Assembly (NCBI GenBank): GCA_002345575.1 | Contig: DDVX01000004.1 | Span: 124,001 to 188,000, forward strand | Length of the DNA stretch: 64,000 bases | Direction: 5' to 3' | Source: Stutzerimonas stutzeri | GTDB lineage: Bacteria; Pseudomonadota; Gammaproteobacteria; Pseudomonadales; Pseudomonadaceae | Shown here: piece after piece, positions 52,154 through 62,200 of the stretch | Layout: each line of letters starts with the position of its first letter | Position numbering within the stretch: the stretch's first letter is position 1 | The notes under the pieces: model-generated | Database searches by the model: none | What the model was told of the DNA's origin: nothing | The model's input: only the letters and a program-made list of their open reading frames with translations | Program-made: the position numbers and the translations under genes

Positions 52154-54727
52154 ATGAAACTCTTCAAGCGCACCGCCAAGGACACCGGCGTACTCAGCCC
52201 CGCCGCAACCACCAAGCCCTCTACCCGCCGCCCTCAAGGACTGAGCGCACTGACGCCCGGCCTGCTGGCGGGCCTGGCCGGGCTCGCCGTAGCCTCCGCC
52301 CTGCTCTGGCTCACCTACCAGGCAGGCCAGCAACAACAGGCTGCGCAACTGACCCAAGCCTGGGGCCAGAGTCAGGCATCGGCCATCCAGCAGGCACTGA
52401 GGCAGCTGGCTGCCGACACCCGCAGCGCTGCCGGTGATCCGCTGTTGCTCGAGGCCCTGTTCAGCGGGCAGCCTGAGCAGCTGCGCGCTACCGAGCAGGC
52501 ACTGACCGGCAGCCCAGGCGTGGTCGACGCCCACCTCAATCGACGCGGCCAGGCACGTCAGAATACCGAGCGTCCCGGTCCGCTGAATTTCGCCGCGCTG
52601 GATATGCTCAAACGGGTCGAAGACGGCCAGTCCCCGGCGCCCGAGGCGTTCCGCGTGGGTGATCGCTGGTTGGTCTACAGCGCTGCCGCCCTTCGATCCG
52701 ATGACCGGCAGCCAGTCGAGGGCACCCTGCTGCGCGTGACCAGTCTTGACCGTCTGCTGGCCGCGCTGCCAAGCCTCCCCGCCGAAGCGGGACAATTGCG
52801 TCTGCAACAGCAGTTCAGCAATGCCGCCGCTCAACTGCTGCTACAACGCGGCGGCAGCGGCCAGGATAGCCAGGCCATTAGCCTGCCAAGCGGCAATCCA
52901 AACTGGACCCTGAGTTTTCTGCCGGCCCCACGGCTGGGTGCCATGCCGCTCTCCCCTGTGCTGTTGCTGGGCGCTGCACTGGCCGCGCTCTGTGGTCTGC
53001 TGCTGGGCTTGCAGCTGGTGCTGGGCGCTCAACAGCGGCGGCTGCGTGAAGACGTCACGCATTTGGGGCAGATGGTGCAGGAACTCTCCAATGGCAAGGC
53101 CATCAAAACTCCGACCTTGAGCCTTCCGGCGCTTGATGCGCTGGCCAGAAGCCTGGCCCGCCTGACACCGCAGCCTCTAGCCAGGGCCGCCAGCACGACG
53201 AAGCCCGCTGCGAATCAGGCCCCATCCACCGAGTACATCGATCCTCTGTTTCAGAACACCGATATTCTCGACATCGACATTCTCGACGAAGACCAGGATT
53301 GGCTGGGACTCGATACGAAGGAGCGAGAAACCGCAATGAGCACTCCGAAAGCCCCGCAATTACCCGCCAGCATTTTTCGCGCGTACGACATTCGTGGCGT
53401 CGTCGGCGACACCCTGACCACGGAAACCGCCTACTGGGTAGGCCGTGCGGTCGGTTCCGAAAGCCTGGCCAAGGGCGAGCCGAACGTCTCGGTCGGGCGC
53501 GACGGCCGCCTGTCCGGTCCCGAACTGGTCGAGCATCTGATCCAGGGCCTGGTGGACAGCGGCTGCAGCGTCAGCGACATCGGCATGGTGCCGACCCCGG
53601 TGCTCTACTACGCCGCCAATGTGCTTGCAGGAAAATCCGGGGTGATGCTCACAGGCAGCCACAACCCGCCTGATTACAACGGTTTCAAGATCGTCATCGC
53701 CGGCGACACCCTGGCCAACGAACAGATTCAGGCCCTGCGCCTGCGCATCGAAAACAACGATCTGGCCGAGGGCGTCGGCCAAGCCGAACAGGTTGAGATA
53801 CTGGAGAGCTACTTCAAGCGCATCCGCGAGGACATCGCCCTGGCCAAGCCACTCAAGGTGGTGGTCGATTGCGGCAACGGCGCCGCGGGCGTCATCGCTC
53901 CGCAGTTGATTGAGGCCCTGGGCTGCAAGGTGATCCCGCTGTTCTGCGATGTGGACGGCAACTTCCCTAACCATCACCCCGATCCGGGCAAGCTTGAAAA
54001 CCTCGAAGACCTGATTGCCACAGTCAAGTCGGAGAACGCCGATCTGGGCCTCGCTTTCGACGGTGATGGCGACCGTGTCGGCGTGGTGACCAACACCGGC
54101 ACCGTGGTCTACCCCGACCGCCTGCTGATGCTGTTCGCCAAGGACGTGGTCTCGCGCAACCCCGGCGCCGACATCATTTTCGACGTCAAGTGCACACGTC
54201 GCCTGACCCCGCTGATCAGCGGCTACGGCGGTCGACCGGTAATGTGGAAGACCGGCCACTCGCTGATCAAAAAGAAAATGAAGGAAACCGGCGCCCTGCT
54301 GGCCGGCGAGATGAGCGGCCACATCTTCTTCAAGGAGCGCTGGTACGGCTTCGATGACGGTATCTACAGCGCCGTGCGCCTGCTAGAGATCCTCAGCCAG
54401 GACAAACGCAGTGCCGAACAGGTATTCGCCGCCTTCCCCAACGACCTCTCGACCCCGGAGATCAATATCCAGGTCACCGAGGAGAGCAAGTTCACCATCA
54501 TCGAAGCCCTGAATCGCGAAGCACAGTGGGGCGAAGCCAGCGTCACCACTCTCGATGGTCTGCGAGTCGACTATCCGAAAGGCTGGGGCCTGGTGCGCGC
54601 CTCCAACACCACTCCGGTGCTGGTGCTCCGCTTCGAAGCCGAAAGCGAAGACGAGCTCAAGCGCATACAGGACGTCTTCCGCGCTCAGCTTTATACTGTC
54701 GCGCCTGATCTCCAACTGCCGTTCTGA
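52154..54727 (+). CDS. algC: AlgC phosphomannomutase/phosphoglucomutase with long N-terminal extension
   Basis: An 857-residue protein. The first 394 residues are an extension with two membrane helices (about 40-60 and 270-290) around a periplasmic segment. The catalytic part from MSTPKAPQLPASIFRAYDIR (residue 395) is the classic 463-residue AlgC. Its active-site Ser is in MLTGSHNPPDYNGFK, the metal loop is FDGDGDRVGVV, and the sugar loop is GEMSGHIFFKERW. It makes mannose-1-phosphate for alginate and glucose-1-phosphate for LPS and rhamnolipids. GAGGAG supports the start at 52154. An ATG at 53336 could also yield the short form. In P. aeruginosa AlgR activates algC, and algR is in this window. 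Confidence 0.95.
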   Translation: MKLFKRTAKDTGVLSPAATTKPSTRRPQGLSALTPGLLAGLAGLAVASALLWLTYQAGQQQQAAQLTQAWGQSQASAIQQALRQLAADTRSAAGDPLLLEALFSGQPEQLRATEQALTGSPGVVDAHLNRRGQARQNTERPGPLNFAALDMLKRVEDGQSPAPEAFRVGDRWLVYSAAALRSDDRQPVEGTLLRVTSLDRLLAALPSLPAEAGQLRLQQQFSNAAAQLLLQRGGSGQDSQAISLPSGNPNWTLSFLPAPRLGAMPLSPVLLLGAALAALCGLLLGLQLVLGAQQRRLREDVTHLGQMVQELSNGKAIKTPTLSLPALDALARSLARLTPQPLARAASTTKPAANQAPSTEYIDPLFQNTDILDIDILDEDQDWLGLDTKERETAMSTPKAPQLPASIFRAYDIRGVVGDTLTTETAYWVGRAVGSESLAKGEPNVSVGRDGRLSGPELVEHLIQGLVDSGCSVSDIGMVPTPVLYYAANVLAGKSGVMLTGSHNPPDYNGFKIVIAGDTLANEQIQALRLRIENNDLAEGVGQAEQVEILESYFKRIREDIALAKPLKVVVDCGNGAAGVIAPQLIEALGCKVIPLFCDVDGNFPNHHPDPGKLENLEDLIATVKSENADLGLAFDGDGDRVGVVTNTGTVVYPDRLLMLFAKDVVSRNPGADIIFDVKCTRRLTPLISGYGGRPVMWKTGHSLIKKKMKETGALLAGEMSGHIFFKERWYGFDDGIYSAVRLLEILSQDKRSAEQVFAAFPNDLSTPEINIQVTEESKFTIIEALNREAQWGEASVTTLDGLRVDYPKGWGLVRASNTTPVLVLRFEAESEDELKRIQDVFRAQLYTVAPDLQLPF

Positions 54728-54741
54728 TTGCGGAGCCCTGC

Positions 54742-55644
54742 ATGACCCTCAGCCGTGAAGCTGCCACCCAATTCGCCCAAGTCCTGTCCGAGGCGCTGCC
54801 CTATATCCGCCGCTTCGTCGGCAAGACGCTGGTCATCAAGTACGGCGGCAACGCCATGGAAAGCGAGGAGCTGAAGACCGGCTTCGCCCGCGACATCGTG
54901 CTGATGAAGGCGGTCGGTATCAACCCGGTGGTGGTGCACGGCGGCGGCCCACAGATCGGCGATCTGCTCAAGCGTCTGAACATCGAAAGCCACTTCATCG
55001 ACGGTATGCGCGTGACCGATAGCCAGACCATGGATGTGGTGGAGATGGTGCTAGGCGGCCAGGTCAACAAGAGCATTGTCAACCTGATCAACCAACATGG
55101 CGGCAGCGCCATCGGCCTGACTGGCAAGGATGCGCAGCTGATCCGCGCGAAAAAGCTCAAGGCCAGCCGCAAGACGCCGGAAATGACCCAGCCGGAAATC
55201 ATCGACATCGGTCAGGTCGGCGAAGTCACCGGTATCAACACCGACCTGCTGGAAATGCTCTCTCGCGGTGATTTCATTCCGGTCATCGCGCCCATCGGCG
55301 TCGGTGAGAATGGCGAGTCGTACAACATCAACGCCGACCTCGTGGCCGGCAAGGTGGCCGAAGCGCTTAAAGCCGAGAAGCTGATGCTACTGACCAATAT
55401 CGCCGGCCTGATGGACAAGCAGGGCCAGGTCCTGACCGGCCTGTCCACCGCCCAGGTCGACGATCTGATTGCCGACGGCACCATCTACGGCGGCATGCTG
55501 CCGAAAATCCGCTGCGCCCTGGAAGCCGTGCAGGGTGGCGTGCACAGCGCACACATCATCGACGGTCGCGTACCCAATGCCGTACTGCTGGAAATCTTCA
55601 CCGACATCGGCGTAGGCACCCTGATCACCAACGACCAGCGCTGA
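54742..55644 (+). CDS. argB: N-acetylglutamate kinase
   Basis: A 300-residue kinase of the second step of arginine synthesis. Substrate and phosphate motifs are LVIKYGGNAMES, VVVHGGGPQIGDLLKRL and LTGKDAQLI. The C-terminal GGMLPKIRCALEAVQGGV is typical. The N-terminal helix (EAATQFAQVLSEALPYIRRF) is the extra segment of arginine-inhibited hexameric forms. It starts 14 bp after algC with a CGGAG site. The following 167 bp hold only a hairpin and no gene that I can support. pyrE, expected further down in other pseudomonads, is not seen. Confidence 0.97.
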   Translation: MTLSREAATQFAQVLSEALPYIRRFVGKTLVIKYGGNAMESEELKTGFARDIVLMKAVGINPVVVHGGGPQIGDLLKRLNIESHFIDGMRVTDSQTMDVVEMVLGGQVNKSIVNLINQHGGSAIGLTGKDAQLIRAKKLKASRKTPEMTQPEIIDIGQVGEVTGINTDLLEMLSRGDFIPVIAPIGVGENGESYNINADLVAGKVAEALKAEKLMLLTNIAGLMDKQGQVLTGLSTAQVDDLIADGTIYGGMLPKIRCALEAVQGGVHSAHIIDGRVPNAVLLEIFTDIGVGTLITNDQR

Positions 55645-55725
55645 AGGCATGCAGCAAGGGAGCCGACCATGCGCGTCAACTCCCGGACGCCGTATGGAAC
55701 TTGATCAGGTCCTTCTTCTACCAAG

Positions 55726-55764
55726 CAAGCCAAGCCAGTAGATGCTCACGCTGGACTTGGCTTG
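55726..55764. repeat. Inverted repeat downstream of argB
   Basis: CAAGCCAAGCCAG (55726-55738) pairs with CTGGACTTGGCTTG (55751-55764) with one bulged base over a 12-nt loop. Both argB (plus) and the following gene (minus) converge here, so it could end both transcripts. A T-run is lacking. Confidence 0.45.
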
Positions 55765-55811
55765 CACAGGTGTCGCCTAACCGCTCGAAAGCTCTCGATC
55801 AACAAGGCTCT

Positions 55812-56699
55812 TTACTGCGCCGGCACCTGGGCATGGACCGCAACGTGCTGACCAATCAGTGACAGTCTTCGATCCAGCTCTTTCATCAACCGCAGCTGGG
55901 TCGCCATAACCTCTTTCTTGTTGAAGAACCCGGGCTGCTCGGTGTGCAGGCCGAAGTGGCTGTTGATAGCGGTCGGTGGCATGACGTGCTGATAAGTCTT
56001 CGAGGCGTGGTTGTAGATCGCGCAGAGCAGGCCGTTGGGAGTTTGCGCCGGGCGCACGAACACCAGCGTCAGCCACTGCCCCGTGCGCATCTGGATACTG
56101 CTGTCGGCGAACCCGAAACAGGCCTCGCTGCCATCGCCCAGCTTGATCCAGAAATCATGCTCCGTCGTGTTGTAGCTGCTGATATGCATCGACGAGTGGG
56201 AACTGCTGTTTGTGGACCCATAACCGCCATACACATAGCCGCCACTGCTGGAGTTGTGTGCATGCGAAGCCGAGAGATGAGTGTTGGAGCGCTTCTGAGT
56301 ATCCAGAACCTGGCCAGTCAAGGCGAAAAAACGCAGTTCATGATGCATATGCCGGAACCCTTCATCAAGGAAGTTCTCGTCATCCGGCGACAGGGTAATG
56401 TCGTACATGGTGCGCACCATTTCTTCGCGCGCGGCCTTGTCCCGCTTGGCCTTCTCCTGCAGTTGCGCGCGGTGCGCCTTGGCGTCTTCGAAGGCCTTCA
56501 TGGCCTGGGCCTTTACGATCGGGCTCTTTTCCTTGGCGAAAGCTGAAGTTTTTTCCGTCGCTTCCTTGATGACCGGCGCCGCTTTCTGGCCGGCTTCGGC
56601 AGCAAGTTCCTTCGCACGATTCAGGGCCTGGGAAGCTTTTTCAGCCATTTCCGGGTTCGCCTGTACCGCCTTTTGTTTCAGATCATCCCATAAGCTCAT
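55812..56699 (-). CDS. Unknown protein with amphipathic helical N-terminus
   Basis: A 295-residue protein starting MSLWDDLKQKAVQANPEMAE at 56699. Residues 1-95 form long charged helices rich in Lys, Ala and Glu, like apolipoprotein or LEA-type repeats. A Ser/His/Tyr-rich low-complexity stretch with SSGGYVYGGYGSTNSSSHSS follows near residue 155, then a probable beta domain (HDFWIKLGDGSEACFGF). No family is recognised. It follows the NYN gene on the same strand with a 62-bp gap, so both may form one operon. Confidence 0.7.
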   Translation of the reverse strand: MSLWDDLKQKAVQANPEMAEKASQALNRAKELAAEAGQKAAPVIKEATEKTSAFAKEKSPIVKAQAMKAFEDAKAHRAQLQEKAKRDKAAREEMVRTMYDITLSPDDENFLDEGFRHMHHELRFFALTGQVLDTQKRSNTHLSASHAHNSSSGGYVYGGYGSTNSSSHSSMHISSYNTTEHDFWIKLGDGSEACFGFADSSIQMRTGQWLTLVFVRPAQTPNGLLCAIYNHASKTYQHVMPPTAINSHFGLHTEQPGFFNKKEVMATQLRLMKELDRRLSLIGQHVAVHAQVPAQ

Positions 56700-56761
56700 C
56701 TGGGGGTATCTCTCCATGAAAAAGACCCGCCACGGCGGGCCAACTGAGTACTCGAGGCGAT

Positions 56762-57616
56762 CTATCTGCGCTTGCCCGCTTTGCTCTGCTTGTCCGGCTT
56801 GCGCAATCTCACGTAAAGATCCAGACCGCCGGTGGCGCTACTGCCGCGTGATTCCAGATCGAAACGCTTGGGTTCGGCGGCGATCAGGTCGCTGAGTTTT
56901 CTGCAGCCGTACAGCCGGGGATCGAAAGCCGGGCGCAGTTTACTGATGTTCTGTCCGAGGGTGCCGAGTTGGATCCAGTCGTCTTCTTCGGAGAGATCAT
57001 CGAGAACCCTGGCAATGAAATCCACCGGAACCTGCTGGCAATTGATGGCGTCGTCTTTGCCGACAGGTTTGGGCGCGCGACTGGCCGTGTCTTCAACCTG
57101 GGCAGCAGCAGCGGCGAGCTTTTCCGGCGATGGCGCTTCGGGCGGCTGTTTCAGGGCGGCGGCACGGAGGATCTCGGTATAGATGAACTTGTCGCAAGCC
57201 GAGACGAACGGCGACGGCGTCTTCTGTTCGCCGAAGCCATAGACGGTCAGGCCTTCCTCGCGAATACGCGCAGCCAGGCGGGTGAAGTCGCTGTCGCTGG
57301 AAACCAGACAGAAGCCGTCGAAACGTCGGGTGTAGAGCAGATCCATGGCATCGATGATCAGCGCGCTGTCGGTGGAGTTCTTGCCTGAGGTATAGGCGAA
57401 CTGCTGGATCGGCTGGATCGAATGGTCGAGCAGCACTTTTTTCCAGCTGCCCAAATTGGGCTTGGTCCAGTCGCCGTAGATGCGCCGGACACTGGCAACG
57501 CCGTACTTGGCGATTTCCTCGAACAATGCCTCGACGATGGCCGCAGGCGCATTGTCGGCATCGATGAGTACGGCGAGGAATTTCTGTTTGTGCGGGGTGC
57601 TGGACTTGCTGGCCAT
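56762..57616 (-). CDS. NYN domain protein with LOTUS/OST-HTH domain
   Basis: A 284-residue protein. The PIN-like NYN nuclease domain (residues 12-150) shows the acidic residues in FLAVLIDADNAPA, NSTDSALIIDAMDLLY and LVSSDSDFTRLAARIRE. The C-terminal part (about 200-275) has the LOTUS pattern FIARVLDDLSEEDDWIQLGT and YGCRKLSDLIAAEPKRFDLE. Such LabA-like proteins are thought to cleave or bind RNA. The same fusion is widespread, with unknown targets. It is divergent from srfA across 225 bp. Confidence 0.9.
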   Translation of the reverse strand: MASKSSTPHKQKFLAVLIDADNAPAAIVEALFEEIAKYGVASVRRIYGDWTKPNLGSWKKVLLDHSIQPIQQFAYTSGKNSTDSALIIDAMDLLYTRRFDGFCLVSSDSDFTRLAARIREEGLTVYGFGEQKTPSPFVSACDKFIYTEILRAAALKQPPEAPSPEKLAAAAAQVEDTASRAPKPVGKDDAINCQQVPVDFIARVLDDLSEEDDWIQLGTLGQNISKLRPAFDPRLYGCRKLSDLIAAEPKRFDLESRGSSATGGLDLYVRLRKPDKQSKAGKRR

Positions 57617-57738
57617 GGGTCATCCCTTGAGGAAGATTCCACGACCTTAACGCCGACGACCGGCAGCTGGCCAGAGGGCCGTGCATGCAACCCCACGGTC
57701 GCCGTTATAGAGGCGTTCTGCGGATATCAAAGCACTAA

Positions 57739-57774
57739 TGGCAAATTGACCTGAAAGGCCGTTTGCCATACTGT
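57739..57774 (+). promoter_or_regulatory. Candidate srfA promoter inside an inverted repeat
   Basis: TTGACC (57746-57751) and TACTGT (57769-57774) are 17 bp apart, a fair sigma-70 arrangement. The -35 box lies inside an inverted repeat, TGGCAAA (57739-57745) and TTTGCCA (57762-57768), which could be an operator. GCAAATTG also recurs nearby at 57779. The NYN gene reads away on the other strand. Confidence 0.5.
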
Positions 57775-57841
57775 CCGTTGCAAATTGTGACGGGGTGCAA
57801 AGCTCCGTCTAATCACCGTATCGATTACGTTTGGAGCAGGG

Positions 57842-59233
57842 ATGCGCGGTGCATTGCTACGCAGTGGTAAAAGCGAGACGTTTACCGCACTAGGGGAAAC
57901 CGGGCAGCCGGTCTATCGAGCCGCTTTGCAATTGCGCGAAGCTATCCGCCGCAAAGACACGAGCCTCGTCGACCACCTGGCGATCCCCCAGAGCGACGAA
58001 CTGGGTAACCAGATCGACTGGTACAGCGGCATTACCGGCGATGTGATTCCCTGGACCTCGGCCACGGAAGAAGAACGCGCACCGGCCAGGCAGCAATTGG
58101 AAAGGCTCAAAGCCGCCCTGGACGCTCTCAGCGAACGCTTTCTTGGCAGCGATCCGGCTGACCAGCAGGGCGACAAGGCGGTGTTCGGCAAGCTGCTCAA
58201 GCGGGTCATCTATTTCCCCGATGAGAGTTTCGTCTATCTGGTGAACGGCAAGCCGGTGCTGACCTTCTGGGGCTTTCAGCATGCCGACGCTGACCGCAGC
58301 CTGGAGCCGCTACATTGCCTGTATCCACGCAGCGAACCGGAACCCACCGCACCGCTGATACCGACTGCTTCCGTGGTCGCTCCGCTGGCGGCAACCGCCA
58401 TTGAGCAAGCGCCGATCATCGCCCGCCCATGGTGGCGGCGTTGGTGGTGGCTGTGGCCCCTGTTGCTGCTATTACTGGCGCTGCTGTTGCTCAGTCTGCT
58501 GCGCGGTTGTATGCCGAATGCGAGTTTGCCGGGCCTGCCCCAGGTGAACCTGCCGACACAGTCCGCGCCGGAGCTGCCGAGCGGTTCATTGCCGAGCGGC
58601 GGAATCGGTCTGAACGGTGCCGGTAATGGCGGGCCTGCTGGTGCGCCGGGCGCCGCCCAACCCCCAGACGGCGACGGAGATTCACCAGCACCCGAGCCTG
58701 CCGGACCGGGTAACGAGCCGGAGCCAAACGAGGCACCCGCCGAAGAGCCGCCAGAACCTGAGTCTGAACAACCGGCTGATGAGCCTCAGCCCGAGCCTGC
58801 CCAGCCATCGGAGCAACCTTCCGAGCAGCCACAACCACCGCAGCTGCCCCAGGACCCGCAAGAACCACTGAGCATTCCCGAGCAGGCCGGCAACGGCCCG
58901 GCAGACTTCCTCAATGGCGATTGGCGTGCCGGCGCCGGCATCCAGGATCGCCGCACGGGCAAGCCGCTGCGCCTGCAATACCGGTTCGATGACGGCAAGG
59001 GCGAGGTCACGGTGCGCCGCCCGGATGGCGTGGACTGTTCCGGCCCGGTCACTGCCGCCATGAACAACGGCAGCCTGGCCATCGACAGCCACGGCCAAGC
59101 CGCCTGCGCCGATGGCAGTAACTACGACATGCCACAGGTCACCTGCGCCAAGGGCGCACAGAGCATCGCGGACTGCACCGGCAGCTACGGAAACGAACGC
59201 TTCCCGATGTCCATGCGTCGCGCTGGCGAATAA
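57842..59233 (+). CDS. srfA: SrfA family membrane protein
   Basis: A 463-residue protein, the first of the srfABC genes. Residues 1-190 form a soluble N-terminal domain (LRSGKSETFTALGETGQPVY; RVIYFPDESFVYLVNGKPV). Trp/Arg clusters lead to one membrane helix (about 203-221, WPLLLLLLALLLLSLLRGC). A proline-, glutamate- and glutamine-rich stalk (about 265-350) follows, then a small C-terminal domain with paired cysteines (DFLNGDWRAGAGIQDRRTGK). The topology suggests a cytosolic N-terminus and an outside C-terminal domain on a stalk. GGAG precedes the ATG. The 225 bp upstream hold the promoter. Confidence 0.85.
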   Translation: MRGALLRSGKSETFTALGETGQPVYRAALQLREAIRRKDTSLVDHLAIPQSDELGNQIDWYSGITGDVIPWTSATEEERAPARQQLERLKAALDALSERFLGSDPADQQGDKAVFGKLLKRVIYFPDESFVYLVNGKPVLTFWGFQHADADRSLEPLHCLYPRSEPEPTAPLIPTASVVAPLAATAIEQAPIIARPWWRRWWWLWPLLLLLLALLLLSLLRGCMPNASLPGLPQVNLPTQSAPELPSGSLPSGGIGLNGAGNGGPAGAPGAAQPPDGDGDSPAPEPAGPGNEPEPNEAPAEEPPEPESEQPADEPQPEPAQPSEQPSEQPQPPQLPQDPQEPLSIPEQAGNGPADFLNGDWRAGAGIQDRRTGKPLRLQYRFDDGKGEVTVRRPDGVDCSGPVTAAMNNGSLAIDSHGQAACADGSNYDMPQVTCAKGAQSIADCTGSYGNERFPMSMRRAGE

Positions 59234-59249
59234 GACTGGATGAATCCCA

Positions 59250-62200
59250 ATGTTGCCTGAAGTCACCCAATTCGAAGACACCGTCACCCTGATCAGCGAC
59301 ACCGGCATCCAGTTCATGGATTTCGCCCTGTCGCTGGACCTGCGCAAGGAGCCGCCCGGCGAATTCGCGCCGCTGACCAGCGGCCTGCTAACGCGCCTGC
59401 TGTACAACGAGGAAAAGGACTTCTACTTCTACGAGCCAGAGCCGGAGAAGATCGAGAAGACCAAGCCCGTGTTCAGCCTCGACATGAAAAGCAGCCTGGA
59501 CCTGCTCGATGGCCTCTGGCTGCCGATCCCCTTCTTCCGCTTCATGCCGCCCCATCGCTACGATGAAGGCCCGAGCAATTGGGCGCGCATGCGCCTGGTC
59601 AAGCTTCCCGCTCCGGACATCGACGGCAACAGCCATCGCCTGACGCTGGCCTTCGACAGCCGCGTCATGCCCCGCCAGGACGGCACCGCGTACCTTGCAC
59701 CCAACCAGGAAGACGTCAGCTCCGGCGTCGCCTTCCGCCTGGCCTGCAATATCCGCGATACCCGCTGGTTTCTCGACCAGGGCTGGGTCAGGGAGTGGCT
59801 GCTGGAAGTGTTCCGCGAAGGCAATGCGCATCGTCCGCGCGATGAAGTCGATATCGAGGTGCGCGAAAACCATCACCTGGCGCACTACCTCAACCTGCTC
59901 AGCCTGATGGCACAACCCGTGCCCGCGCAGCAGACCAATGCCCGCGCCAAGGTGGACATTCCCGAACTCAAGGTCGTCGCCAACGAGGTCAACGGACAGG
60001 TCAAGCCGATCCCCGTGGACTTGGTGCTGGACGTCGGCAACTCGCGCACCTGCGGCATCCTGATCGAGAACCACGGCCAGGCCGGCTCCGGACTCAAGCA
60101 CAACTATGTGCTGGAGCTGCGCGATCTGATCACCCCCGAGCACACCTACAACCAGCCGTTCGAGAGCCGCGTTGAATTCGCCCAGGCCAACTTCGGCAAG
60201 GATCAGTTCTCGGTCAAGAGCGGTCGCCACGATGCCTTCCAGTGGCCCACCATCGCCCGCGTCGGCAGCGAGGCCGGACGCCTGGCCAGCCGCCGACGCG
60301 GCACCGAAGGCTCGACCGGCCTGTCCAGCCCCAAGCGCTACCTGTGGGACGAGAACGCCTACGGCCACGGCTGGCGCTTCAACTGCTCCTATACAAAAGG
60401 TGACAGCGAGCCCTACGCCACCGCCGCACCCTTTTCCCACCTGATCAACGAAACCGGCGAGGCACTGTACAGCCTCGACGAGGACGACCGTCTGCCGGTG
60501 TTCATGCCGCGCTACTCGCGCAGCTCGCTGATGACCTTCATGCTGGCCGAAGTGCTGGCGCAAGCCCTGTCGCAGATCAACAGCCCGGCCCAGCGCTCGC
60601 GCCAGGGCCACACGCGGGTTCCGCGCCAGCTCAACAGCATCATCCTCACCGTGCCGCCGGGCATGCCTCAGGCCGAGCGCAGCATCCTCAACGAACGCAT
60701 GCTGCAGGCCATCGGCCTGGTCTGGAAAAGCCTCGGCTGGCATGCCGGCGAGGAAGACCCGCACGAGGAGGACGTCAGCAGCGCGCGCACGCCGATCCCG
60801 AGCATTCGCGTGGAATGGGACGAAGCCTCCTGCGGGCAGCTGGTCTATCTCTATACCGAGGTCAACGAGAACTTTGCCGGTCACCCGGAAGAGTTCTTCG
60901 CCACCCTGGCGCGGCCCGACAAGGCCGACCGTGAGCGCATCACCCTGGCCACCATCGACATCGGCGGCGGCACCACCGACCTGGTGATCACCGACTACCG
61001 CCTGGACCGCGCCGGTAATGGCGGCAGCGGCAGCAACGTGCATATCGTGCCGGAACAACGCTTCCGTGACGGCTTCAAGGTCGCTGGCGACGACATCCTG
61101 CTGGACGTGATCCAGGACTTCATCCTGCCCAGCTTCGAGAAGGCTTTGCGGGTCGCCGGAGTGTCCAGCCCGAACGCGCTCATGTCGCGCCTGTGCGGCG
61201 ACGAATCGGTCAGCGTGCAGGACGGCATTCTGCGCCAGCAACTCAACCTGCAGGTCTTCACCCCGCTGGGGCTGGCGCTGCTCAAGGCCTACGAACAGTA
61301 CGACCCGGAGCACCCGCAGGAAGTCATCAGCCAGAGCTACGCCGAACTGCTCGGCGAGCAATCGGTAAACGACAGTGTGTGGGAATACGTCTGCAGCGCG
61401 GTACGCCGCGAAGTGGGTGGCCAGACGACGTTCGATCTGCTGCAGGTACCGATCAGCTTCGACCTGCAGCAATTGCACGCCGCGTTCCTCAACGACAGGA
61501 TCAACCTGACCAAGACGCTCAGCGCCCTGTGCGAAGTGATCTTCCAATACCCCTGCGACATGCTGCTGCTGACCGGACGCCCCTCACGGCTACCGGGCGT
61601 GCAGGCCTTCATCCGCAAGATGCTGCCGCTGCCGCCGGGGCGCATCCTGCCGTTGCAGAACTACCGCACCGGCGGCTGGTATCCCTTCCACAAGAGCGGC
61701 CTGATCGACGACCCGAAAAGCACCGCCTCGGTCGGCGCCATGCTCTGCCTGCTGTGCGCCAACCACAGCGTGCCGAACTTCTATTTCCGTTCGGCGGCAC
61801 TCAAGCCCTACTCGACCATCAAGCACATCGGCGTGATCGACCTGAACAACTTCATCAAGGACGCCGACGTGCTCTACCGCGACATCGCCTCGCAGGACGG
61901 CATGATCAGCCTGCCGCTGATCGGTGATGGCGATGACGCCGACACCCCGCAACTGGTCATGCGCGGCGACCTGCGGCTGGGCTTCCGCCAGCTGACCGCC
62001 GAGCGCTGGGCGGCGTCGCCGCTATACAGCCTGCGCTTCACCAAGGCCGGACGTGAAAAGTTCTCCCGCGCCGGAGAAGACGGTGAGGCGCCGCTGCTGA
62101 AGATTCGCTTCAAGATCGACACCCGCGACCAACGCACCCGCAAGCAGGGCCTGATCAGCGACCGGCTGGCCATCGCCAGCGTCGAGTCCAGCAGCAACAG

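Noticed and set aside
55670..55705. Tiny frame MRVNSRTPYGT after argB with a GGGAG site
   Set aside because: It has 11 residues, no conserved partner and no leader-peptide logic such as regulatory codons, so a gene cannot be supported.
59388..61547. Minus-strand open frame of 719 residues opposite srfB
   Set aside because: It mirrors the GC-rich third positions of srfB, has no recognised domain, and srfB itself shows clear family motifs throughout.
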